Source: Pedobacter sp. V48 (lineage in GTDB: Bacteria > Bacteroidota > Bacteroidia > Sphingobacteriales > Sphingobacteriaceae). Taken from it: a DNA stretch of 35,269 bases. The stretch lies in NCBI RefSeq assembly GCF_000523515.1, contig NZ_AWRU01000013.1, forward strand, positions 49,288-84,556, written 5' to 3'. Under the pieces are notes generated by a model, which worked only from the letters and a program-made list of their open reading frames with translations, had not been told where the DNA came from and did not search any database. Shown here piece after piece: positions 1-7,355 of the stretch (position 1 is the first letter of the stretch; each line of letters starts with the position of its first letter). Position numbers and translations under genes: made by a program.

Positions 1-2
1 CT

Positions 3-227
3 CCTTCAAGAGCGCTACGGAAGTGGTTTAATCATGAACCGGAAAAATGGCAGGTATTTAGAAAAAGGTATTTTGAAGAGCTTGCAACCAATGATTCTGT
101 TCGGGATCTATTAAAAGCACGTGAAAATAATTCAGTAATAACCCTCTTATTTGCGGCACGTGACCAAAATTACAATCACGCCTGGGTTCTCAAAAGCTTT
201 TTAGAAGGCGAGATTGTTAATCATTAA
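3..227 (+). CDS. DUF488 family protein, C-terminal part (5' end outside window)
   Basis: This frame is open from the left edge to a TAA at 225-227 and gives about 74 residues of the C-terminal end. The segment RALRKWFNHEPEKW, then FRKRYFEEL, then VITLLFAARDQNYNHAWVLK matches the C-terminal half of small DUF488 (YeaO-like) proteins as I remember the family: a W-F-H-P-E-W stretch, then a strand reading TLL-AA-D and an NHA-VL-FL helix. The biochemical role of DUF488 proteins is not well established. The gene lies 59 bp upstream of efp on the same strand. It could be cotranscribed with efp, although a promoter-like element lies between them. The start is outside the window. Confidence 0.75.
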   Translation, partial: PSRALRKWFNHEPEKWQVFRKRYFEELATNDSVRDLLKARENNSVITLLFAARDQNYNHAWVLKSFLEGEIVNH

Positions 228-252
228 GACATGTAAATACGCAAAAAGCATA

Positions 253-260
253 TATATTTG
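253..260 (+). promoter_or_regulatory. candidate Bacteroidota -7 element (TATATTTG) upstream of efp
   Basis: TATATTTG fits the Bacteroidota -7 consensus TAnnTTTG and lies 26 bp upstream of the efp start codon, which would give a short leader. No TTG was found at the expected -33 spacing, so this is only a half match. Confidence 0.35.
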
Positions 261-286
261 GGCTCAAATTTTAGAAATACATTTTT

Positions 287-847
287 ATGGCAAAGGCATC
301 CGAAATTAAAGTTGGAAATATTTTACGTTTTAATAACGAACTGGTAACAGTTATAGAATTCTTACACCGTACACCTGGTAAGGGTGGCGCTTTTTACTTA
401 GGGAAGTTTCGTAATATTAAAACTGGAAGAATTGTTGAAGCACGTTTAGGAACTGATGAGCAGGTTGAAATTTGTCGTGTTGAAACTAATGATTTCCAGT
501 ACCTATATGAAGAAGGAGATTATTTTGTGGTAATGGATAATGTTAGTTTTGAACAGTTTAATGTGCCTAAATCACTGTTCGGACCATCAGCAAAGTTTAT
601 TAAGGAAGGAATGGATGTAATTGTTTCTTTTGAAAGCGAAGAACCTATTATGGCTCAAGCTCCAAACTTTGTAGAACTGGAAATTACATATGCTGAGCCA
701 GCTGTTAAAGGCGATACCTCTTCTGGAGCCTTAAAGTATGCTACTACTGAAAATGGAGTAGAATTAAAGGTGCCTTTGTTTGTGAACCAAGGTGATAAGA
801 TAAAGGTGGATACACGCACCGGAGAATACGTTGAGCGCGTAAAATAA
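287..847 (+). CDS. efp: elongation factor P
   Basis: At 186 aa this is the normal length for bacterial EF-P. The protein binds the ribosome between the P and E sites and relieves stalling at polyproline stretches. The N-terminal KOW-like domain carries the loop TPGKGGAF at residues 29-36. Lys32 sits where E. coli EF-P has Lys34, the residue that is beta-lysylated in that species. The two OB domains follow, with the conserved ends EITYAEPAVKGDTSSGALK (about residues 132-150) and the C-terminal stretch ending TRTGEYVERVK. No modification enzyme gene is visible here. The gene has no evident functional link to the injection-system operon and looks like conserved chromosomal backbone. Confidence 0.97.
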   Translation: MAKASEIKVGNILRFNNELVTVIEFLHRTPGKGGAFYLGKFRNIKTGRIVEARLGTDEQVEICRVETNDFQYLYEEGDYFVVMDNVSFEQFNVPKSLFGPSAKFIKEGMDVIVSFESEEPIMAQAPNFVELEITYAEPAVKGDTSSGALKYATTENGVELKVPLFVNQGDKIKVDTRTGEYVERVK

Positions 848-1243
848 ACCCTGAAGTTTTTTTTATAAGAAGCTAAAAAGGCTTCAGCTGATATTCGATC
901 AGGCTCTTGGTATGTGCTGATCGAATATCATTTATACTTGGTTTTACCCAAAAAACCATTCAAGTACTCATAATGTGTATTTGATAACTAAAGCGCTCCA
1001 TTCACATATTTTTCTGGTAATAATAGTGATCTATAGCCTAATTTTAGGGTATAATCTAATCGCCTATTGCTATGAAAAATCTAAAATCCAAGAATAACCG
1101 GAAACCCTCTGACCCTGATCTTATTTAAGTATCCCTTAAATTGACATTGTCATCTTTGTTACCCTAAATTTTGTCTGCCAGCGGATTACTCCGTATGCCT
1201 TGTAGATAACAATTAATTAATTTCTCTACTAAACGAAGCTGAT
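848..1243. other. non-coding gap between efp and the LuxR-type gene
   Basis: This 396-bp stretch holds no convincing gene. It contains two inverted repeats just after efp: a short GAAGC/GCTTC pair at 869-873/881-885 and the long hairpin annotated separately. The rest, about 931-1243, is AT-rich and presumably carries the promoter of the downstream LuxR-type regulator. I could not find a full TTG-N-TAnnTTTG pair there. Confidence 0.6.
889..930 (+). terminator. 14-bp perfect hairpin downstream of efp, likely terminator
   Basis: TGATATTCGATCAG at 889-902 is the exact reverse complement of CTGATCGAATATCA at 917-930, leaving a 14-nt loop. It lies 42 bp past the efp stop and is followed by a T-rich stretch (TTTATACTTGGTTTT). 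A second small stem (869-873/881-885) lies just upstream, after a run of eight T. The stem is long but moderate in GC and the T-run is interrupted, so an RNA-processing or protein-binding role is possible. Confidence 0.5.
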
Positions 1244-2029
1244 ATGAAAGATCCTAAAACATCGTCATACTTTGATTTCTTAAAACACTCACGAAATAGG
1301 TTTGGTGTACAATTTTCTGAAGCAGAAAAAATTCTGCTTCACTTTGATAGCGAATCACTGAATAGTAATTTTTTTCCTTCAATTTATTATGTAAGTGATT
1401 ATATCGAAAACTCCAACTGTTTCAGACCATTTAGCACAAGCCATTTTCTAGGATATTCATGCGAATTTTTATTAAAGACAGATTTTCTATTCCTAAGCAG
1501 AATCAGAAACAGGGAGGATATGAAAATTTTTGATGAACAAATATTCGCAGATCAAATGGCTTTTCTTGCCAGTCATAAGCAAGAAAAAGATGTGAAATAT
1601 ACTTTCACTACAAACTTCCGGGTTAAAAATAGCGATGACTCATGGTCGTCAGTAGTGCAGTGTACCCATTATCTTTTTAATGAGTATTATAGAATGCCGA
1701 TAGCGTCTATTAATTCTCTGACTGATCTCACATATTTTAAAAATGATTCAAAAATTAATCATTTGATAGAAAGACATGAGGCAGGTGGTGAAAAATCAGT
1801 GATTGAGAACAGGTCTTATTTCCTGAAGAAAACTGAAGATATACTTAGTAAAAGAGAAATTGATGTTTTGAAATTAGCAAGCCAGGGAATGGGAAGTAAA
1901 GAGATTGCGGATCAGCTTCATATCAGTATCAATACCATTAATAATCATAGGAGAAATATGCTTATAAGGTCAAAATGTAAAAATTTCTTGCAGCTAGTGG
2001 ATATTGCGGTTAAAAACGGTGTGCTTTAA
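1244..2029 (+). CDS. LuxR-family transcriptional regulator with N-terminal sensor-like region
   Basis: This 261-aa protein is a predicted DNA-binding response regulator. The C-terminal 65 residues form a GerE/LuxR helix-turn-helix: LSKREIDVLKLASQGMGSKE at about residues 200-219, then IADQLHISINTINNHRRNM, with the usual T-x-x-x-H-x-x-N/M pattern. Residues 1-190 have no receiver-domain pattern (no clear phospho-acceptor Asp with a following Lys). They resemble the PAS-like N-terminal regions common in Bacteroidota LuxR proteins, but the domain identity is not secure. There are no membrane segments. The gene is convergent with the last operon gene: only base 2030 separates the two stop codons. 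Whether it regulates the operon cannot be told from sequence. Confidence 0.85.
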   Translation: MKDPKTSSYFDFLKHSRNRFGVQFSEAEKILLHFDSESLNSNFFPSIYYVSDYIENSNCFRPFSTSHFLGYSCEFLLKTDFLFLSRIRNREDMKIFDEQIFADQMAFLASHKQEKDVKYTFTTNFRVKNSDDSWSSVVQCTHYLFNEYYRMPIASINSLTDLTYFKNDSKINHLIERHEAGGEKSVIENRSYFLKKTEDILSKREIDVLKLASQGMGSKEIADQLHISINTINNHRRNMLIRSKCKNFLQLVDIAVKNGVL

Positions 2030-2036
2030 ATTAAAG
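2024..2036. other. palindrome spanning both convergent stop codons
   Basis: CTTTAA-A-TTAAAG is a perfect inverted repeat covering the TAA of the LuxR gene (2027-2029) and the TAA of the minus-strand gene (2031-2033). It is too short and AT-rich to be a confident terminator, but it is the only dyad seen between the converging genes. Confidence 0.3.
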
Positions 2037-2459
2037 ATTAGATTCCAATTCAGTTTTAAGGAAATTTCCAGATTTACCTTGCAGGGCCTTTTTAATTAAT
2101 TGATAAGGGTAAATTTTATTTTCCCCTGAATTAATGCCCGTTAAAAATGGGCCTGCTTCTACATTACTTTCATCTTGGAAAGACATATCCCAATGGCCAC
2201 CTAACTTTTTGCGAAAAACTTCTCCTATATATCTACAAAACCCATCTACCGTTATAGCTCTATGCATTGCATCTACTGCTTCGGGTGTTTTATATGTGTT
2301 TATTAACCATTCTTCTACATTTTTAAGTGATTCTATTGAGTAGTCCAAATGTGTTTTAATATCTCCGTACAATGAAGATAAAAAGGATTCCAATTTGTCG
2401 TCCATTTGGAAAATCCAATATTCAAAGTCTTTTTCTGAAAAATTATTGTAGATGCTCAT
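2031..2459 (-). CDS. small acidic protein, candidate immunity protein for the upstream nuclease cargo
   Basis: I do not recognise a named family with certainty. The protein has 142 residues, no signal peptide and no membrane segment. It is acidic and aromatic-rich near the N terminus (EKDFEYWIFQMDDKLESF) and has a central stretch VDGFCRYIGEVFRKKLGGHW. This size and composition is typical of intracellular immunity proteins of polymorphic toxin systems. The gene is the last of the operon and starts 42 bp after the stop of the 1608-aa cargo gene, whose C terminus looks like a nuclease. That toxin-then-immunity order is the main argument. It could instead be a chaperone/adaptor for cargo loading or an unrelated gene. 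Confidence 0.55.
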   Translation of the reverse strand: MSIYNNFSEKDFEYWIFQMDDKLESFLSSLYGDIKTHLDYSIESLKNVEEWLINTYKTPEAVDAMHRAITVDGFCRYIGEVFRKKLGGHWDMSFQDESNVEAGPFLTGINSGENKIYPYQLIKKALQGKSGNFLKTELESNL

Positions 2460-2501
2460 TCTTGTTTTAATGTTTTAAATCTCAGCATTCTTAAGCAAAT
2501 T

Positions 2502-5500
2502 CTAAGGTACGGGAATTATTTTATATGGAATACCTGCTTTTTCCAATGCTTTTTTCAACGGCCCACTTGCCTCACCTTCAAATACCCATTCCATTTGCCA
2601 ACCTTTTTCTTTCATTAAGATTTCATCGCGGGCAATTTCCCATTGAATATCTTTAGTATTGTATATTTTTCCTGTTTTGTGTTCAATAACCTTTGGTTTG
2701 ATACCCGCTTTCTCCATATCTTCAAGATGAATTATGCCATCTTTTCTCAATTCAGGAGGTATACCTTCGGTTTCCATGATATCAAATCGTCTTTCTACAC
2801 CCTCAATTTCTACACGCACTTCCCTTTCCGCTTTTCCGCCCCATTCTAGTTTTGCTTTGTATGCATCAACGGCTTTGTTGGCCAGTTTAGCTCTTGTCAT
2901 ATTTTTACGGTATACGTTTTCCCATCTTTCTTTTTTCCATTTTTTAGGGTTGCCTTCCATTCTTTTCTCGTACTCTGCCCATCTTTCAGCCATATGTTCT
3001 TTTGAACCTGCCTGACCCGGTAGAGGCTCATCTGTTGGCACTTCATTAGGGTCAATTTTTGTAGTATCAGCCTCGGCTGAATCAGGTTCAACACCATCTT
3101 TCTTCTCTATAGGATCATTTTCTACTTCCGCTTTTTCTTCTGTCCCTTTAGGCTCTTCTTTAGCTTTTGGTTCTTCTACAGATTGCTCTTTTGCAGTTGG
3201 CTCAGCAGGTTTTATCGATTCTTTGTTTTCTAGATTTGTGATTTTTTCATCAAAAGCTTCTAAATCCTTCATGACAGCCGGATCCTCTGGCGCTTCAGCC
3301 ATTCTTTTTCTAAGTTCTTTAAGTTCCTCGGCCAATTGAGGATTGTCTTTCAATATTTCTCTATGGCTAATTTCATAAACTTTGCAATCGGAACATTTTA
3401 CAATATGGCCTTCACTATCAACTTTAAGTTCGTGGCCATCTTTAGCCTTACCTTTAGAGACAACACCTTCATCATTTTGAGCTTTTTTAGCAAAATCTTC
3501 TCCTTTCTGTTGATCAGGTGTTTTAGCCTCTGGTTCAGCAGTTGGTTCCGGTTCTGATTTTACTTTTGGTTCTGGCTCTGCAACCGGCTCAGGCTCAGTT
3601 TTTACTGTTTGCTCAGGCTCAACTTTAGTTTCCGGAACTTTGGTTTCCGCTTCTGGTTTTATTGGGGTATCAACCTCACTTGAAGTTGGCTCCGTATTGG
3701 TTTTTGTATTTTCTGCGGTTTTTTCTTTAGGAGCACCAGGTTTTTCTTCCCCTCCCAATCCAACTTTCTCTTTAAGGCCACCGATTTTTTCTTTCATACC
3801 GGCTCTGCCTTCGTTAAATCCTTCGGCAGCTTTTGTAAAGCCCTGACCTATTTTACTGTCTTTTAAAGCGCCGGCCGCGCTTTTAAATCCTTCTGCTACC
3901 TCAGGCAATAATTTACCGATAACAGTGCCTAATTTTTTAATTCCAGCCAGTAAGCCTTGTGCAATTTTGCCACCTATTGCTCCCAATAAAAGAAGAGCAA
4001 CCATTACACCAAGGGTTAGGCCACTATTGGCAATGCGCTGATAAGCATATAATATTCTATCGCGACCAGTTTTAACTTGTCCGCTGGTATATTGTCTCGG
4101 TCCATTTTCTGCTTTTGCAGCATCGGCATGTACCTCTCCTGCAGTTTTTTCTTTTACTGGTGCTGGCGGCGGTGTAGATTCTACTCCATCGTCTTCGGTT
4201 ACGGAAAGATCATAAACGGATTTGGCAATTACAGCTGTTTCGGTGACGATCATTGATGCCATGATTCCTTCCCCTATAGCTATGCCGACTTCAAAACCAG
4301 CTCCTGCACCAGGAATTGCACCAGCACCCACTCCAAAAATACCACCCAGGATTGCTCCCACTACTGTACCACCAATAACAATCCAGCCTGCAAAAGCACC
4401 AACAGTCATATTCAGTGCTTGCATCCACTCGAGGCCACCATCAATCACTTTACTAAACTCACCATCCCAAAGGTCGTTCCACATCTGAGGAATTAATCTC
4501 CAGAGTTTAGGTGCATCTTCATACAATGGACTTCCCTCTGCAAATGGCCAGATTAAGAACCAAATCATTTTTTTAGCCTCGCCCCACCAATTGGCTATTA
4601 AATGGTTGATGTTCGGGGTAAGATATTTCATTATTCCAGTAATGTGTTTGGCTGTTGCCAAACCGAATAATGCCAAAGCTTTTTTGACCTCGCTTTCGGT
4701 ACTACCGGGTATATCTTTAATGTAAGGTTCCAGGAATTCTTTTGCTTTTTCTTCTAATATTTCAGGATGATCCCAGATAAGGAGAAATCCATCGATCATG
4801 GCTTTAAATAACTTGTATTGCCTTTCAATATCATTCAGGAAGGCCATTACCTTAAGGAAACCGACAACAATAACCTCGATAACAGAAAGTGCGATAGTAA
4901 GGGCTTTTTGTACAAAGGCCAGGGCAGTATCAACGAATTCAGCAAATGCATCTATTATATCAGCTACTATCTGTTTAAACCGTTCAAAAGCTTTATTTGT
5001 TGCGGTGACTGCAGTATCTACAGCGGAATCAATTTTAGCATTAATCGCGTCGCGTATGGTGGGGAAAGCTGCAAAAGCGATATCAACAAAACCTTTTAAT
5101 ATAATACCAAAGCCTTTTATCAGGCCAACAACTGCTTTCCGTGCCAATTCCAATGCGGCCATAGCAAATTTTTTGGCTTGTTCAAAGACCCATTTAAGGG
5201 CGGCCCTGAGTTTGTCAAAAATAAAGTTTACAGCCTTTTTTAAACCGTCTATAAGTGCCGATGCAGCGTCTGCCAGCCAACCAAAGAAACCCCCGCTATC
5301 TTCTTCTGATTTTTTCTTTTTGTCTTCTGCCTCCTGTTTTGCTGCCGCAGTTTTTTCTGCAGCTTGCTTATTGGCATCGTCGTAATGTTTTTTTGCTTCG
5401 GCATTGCCTTTTTCAGTTTCTTTGCCAATTTTCCCAATATGTTCTACTGCACTATTGGTAGCTTTTGTTTTGAAGTCAGTTTCTGTAGCATCAAGTTGTT

Positions 5501-7328
5501 TCTGCCAATCAACTCTTGATTCCGCAACCTGTTTCTGTGCATTTTGCTGGGCTTTATTTTGTGACGTTTTTGATTTAATTGTTTCATCACTGATTTGTTC
5601 ATCAGTTTTTTGTTTCTCAACAATTAATTTTTGCTGATAAGCTGCTTCATCCTGTTGATATTTTTGCGATTGCTCTCCTATTTTTAGCGAAGCCTGGCCT
5701 GCAAGTGATGCATCGAGTTTTGCTGCTATCTCGGGTGATAGATTTGAACCACCGCTTACTGCTGTAGAATTTATCCCTTGTGTTTTTTTGAATCGATGTT
5801 TGCTTTTTATTTTCTCTTTTCCAGGCTTTTGGATTACATCATTTTCACCAAAATCATTTTGAATTTCTTTTTGAGCGTTGTTTTTTGCAATTAATAGATC
5901 TGCTGTTTGTTCTTCCTGTTCTTCAGATAAATTATTTATACTGGCTTCGCCTGTTAAAGTAAGTTCAGGGGCAGCGCCCAATTCATCAGGTAAATTGCTG
6001 GTGTCTAAATTAATATTGCCCAGTTCATTCTGAGCTGCACCTGTAATGTTTTCAGATCCTTCGCTATTTCCAAATCGTGATAAAAGGCCTGAAGGAACAA
6101 ATTTTGCCTGCGGAGGAATAGCAACTTCCTCTACAACCGGTGGCTGCCAATCGCCTTTTCCTTCAAACTTATTTTTAACTGTTGCGCTGGCTTTCGGGGC
6201 AATGTGTTTAACCTTTGCTTTATTATTTTCGCCATAAGCACTGCCCGTACTTTCTGCAACGGTAGGCACAAGTTCTAAAGCTTTGTCTTTCTGCATCTGC
6301 ATACTTTGAGAGGAGATGCCTTTTGCCTGATTCAATGTTTCTGGTAACTGGGTAGCCGGAGTTGATTGCAGGACGACCAACATATCGCCAGGATTATCTG
6401 TTGCTGTTATAGTTGGTTTTCCTTTTGCTAAGCTTTCTACTGCAACACCTTTTGCGCCAGCTGTTTTAGGAGAATCTTTTCCTATTGGTGAAGTTGCCGG
6501 TTTTTCTGCTGTTTTAGATGTTGATGCAGGAGCTTTATTTGTTATCAAACCACCTTTTGAAGGTTCTTCAGGCGGCAAACTCTGAATGCCCTGATTATTT
6601 GCTGTTCCTGAAACATCCTTTTTATCTGTTTTGTCTTTTTTTGGTTCGCTATCTGCCGTTTGGGATGGCTCGGTAATTGGTCCGATGGCTGGATTTTGTT
6701 TCTTTTGTACAGCTTTGTCTGCAACAGGAGCATTTTGCTGCAGTACGTGCGTAAGTTCATGGGCGAGTAATCTTTTACCCTCATCGGTTTCGGGACTGTA
6801 TTTTCCTTCGTTGAAATAAATATCATTTCCCGTGGTAAATGCCTGGGCGTTAAGGGCCCTGTTCATTTGTACCGATTCTTGTCCGGAATGTATTTTTACG
6901 GAACCAAAATCTGCACCAATCCTGTCTTCCATGAAGGATTTGGTCTGATTATCCATAGAACTACCATTACCCCTACTATTTTCGATTGATGAGGTTAGCT
7001 GATTGCTATCTGTAGATTCCCCATTGCTTTTCGTTTGCACAAAAGGGGTAATATTAGTCGATAATGGTTTTTTGTGGATAGTTTCCTCTTCCTCGCACGC
7101 AGCACATTTAAGTTGAACAAAATTAGCATCGCTAGAACGCATCACTTTATCCGCAACAACATCCGCTTCTTTTTCAAATGGATCGTCTGGGTCACCAACA
7201 TTCAATTTCGTCTGCAAAAAGAACGAGGCTTCGCCTTCGACCTGCAGCATTTCATTCTGTGGCAGACTCTCCTGCCTGGCTGATGCAGCAGGCGCAACGA
7301 TGGGTTCGGAAACAGAATCTTGTTTCAC
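2502..7328 (-). CDS. DUF4157 eCIS cargo with C-terminal PD-(D/E)xK-like nuclease toxin domain
   Basis: This 1608-aa protein is a predicted large payload of the injection system. Near the N terminus is the segment GDPDDPFEKEADVVADKVM, then a KCAACEEEE motif, then the DUF4157 domain with H190-E-L-T-H194 followed by QQ. DUF4157 is a known marker of eCIS-associated toxins and looks like a metallopeptidase. Residues about 680-880 are amphipathic helices. Residues about 970-1040 and 1105-1145 are glycine-rich hydrophobic stretches that could enter a membrane. A Pro/Glu/Lys-rich linker covers about 1200-1265. The last 170 residues have D1516 (RRFD), E1549-H-K1551 (EHKTG) and a helix with Q1563 followed by GWQMEWVF, the layout of restriction-endonuclease-fold toxins. 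The start codon is GTG. It is supported by the N terminus MKQDSVSEPIVAP, which parallels MKEVAVSEPVATP of the 412-aa cargo. The frame is the same as that of the upstream gene, with the upstream stop nine codons before. Confidence 0.85.
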   Translation of the reverse strand: MKQDSVSEPIVAPAASARQESLPQNEMLQVEGEASFFLQTKLNVGDPDDPFEKEADVVADKVMRSSDANFVQLKCAACEEEETIHKKPLSTNITPFVQTKSNGESTDSNQLTSSIENSRGNGSSMDNQTKSFMEDRIGADFGSVKIHSGQESVQMNRALNAQAFTTGNDIYFNEGKYSPETDEGKRLLAHELTHVLQQNAPVADKAVQKKQNPAIGPITEPSQTADSEPKKDKTDKKDVSGTANNQGIQSLPPEEPSKGGLITNKAPASTSKTAEKPATSPIGKDSPKTAGAKGVAVESLAKGKPTITATDNPGDMLVVLQSTPATQLPETLNQAKGISSQSMQMQKDKALELVPTVAESTGSAYGENNKAKVKHIAPKASATVKNKFEGKGDWQPPVVEEVAIPPQAKFVPSGLLSRFGNSEGSENITGAAQNELGNINLDTSNLPDELGAAPELTLTGEASINNLSEEQEEQTADLLIAKNNAQKEIQNDFGENDVIQKPGKEKIKSKHRFKKTQGINSTAVSGGSNLSPEIAAKLDASLAGQASLKIGEQSQKYQQDEAAYQQKLIVEKQKTDEQISDETIKSKTSQNKAQQNAQKQVAESRVDWQKQLDATETDFKTKATNSAVEHIGKIGKETEKGNAEAKKHYDDANKQAAEKTAAAKQEAEDKKKKSEEDSGGFFGWLADAASALIDGLKKAVNFIFDKLRAALKWVFEQAKKFAMAALELARKAVVGLIKGFGIILKGFVDIAFAAFPTIRDAINAKIDSAVDTAVTATNKAFERFKQIVADIIDAFAEFVDTALAFVQKALTIALSVIEVIVVGFLKVMAFLNDIERQYKLFKAMIDGFLLIWDHPEILEEKAKEFLEPYIKDIPGSTESEVKKALALFGLATAKHITGIMKYLTPNINHLIANWWGEAKKMIWFLIWPFAEGSPLYEDAPKLWRLIPQMWNDLWDGEFSKVIDGGLEWMQALNMTVGAFAGWIVIGGTVVGAILGGIFGVGAGAIPGAGAGFEVGIAIGEGIMASMIVTETAVIAKSVYDLSVTEDDGVESTPPPAPVKEKTAGEVHADAAKAENGPRQYTSGQVKTGRDRILYAYQRIANSGLTLGVMVALLLLGAIGGKIAQGLLAGIKKLGTVIGKLLPEVAEGFKSAAGALKDSKIGQGFTKAAEGFNEGRAGMKEKIGGLKEKVGLGGEEKPGAPKEKTAENTKTNTEPTSSEVDTPIKPEAETKVPETKVEPEQTVKTEPEPVAEPEPKVKSEPEPTAEPEAKTPDQQKGEDFAKKAQNDEGVVSKGKAKDGHELKVDSEGHIVKCSDCKVYEISHREILKDNPQLAEELKELRKRMAEAPEDPAVMKDLEAFDEKITNLENKESIKPAEPTAKEQSVEEPKAKEEPKGTEEKAEVENDPIEKKDGVEPDSAEADTTKIDPNEVPTDEPLPGQAGSKEHMAERWAEYEKRMEGNPKKWKKERWENVYRKNMTRAKLANKAVDAYKAKLEWGGKAEREVRVEIEGVERRFDIMETEGIPPELRKDGIIHLEDMEKAGIKPKVIEHKTGKIYNTKDIQWEIARDEILMKEKGWQMEWVFEGEASGPLKKALEKAGIPYKIIPVP

Positions 7329-7355
7329 TGTATTTAAGTTGATGAAATAAAGAAG

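Noticed and set aside
1072..1128. 18-codon frame starting MKNLKSKNNRKP, resembling a bacteriocin/RiPP leader peptide start in Bacteroidota
   Set aside because: Too short, no GG or cysteine core, no modification or transport genes nearby, and no convincing promoter or ribosome site.
4798..5385. 195-codon plus-strand frame opposite the 1608-aa cargo gene
   Set aside because: It is antisense to an Ala/Lys-rich helical region, which tends to keep the opposite frame open; the product resembles no protein and lies wholly inside a well-supported gene.
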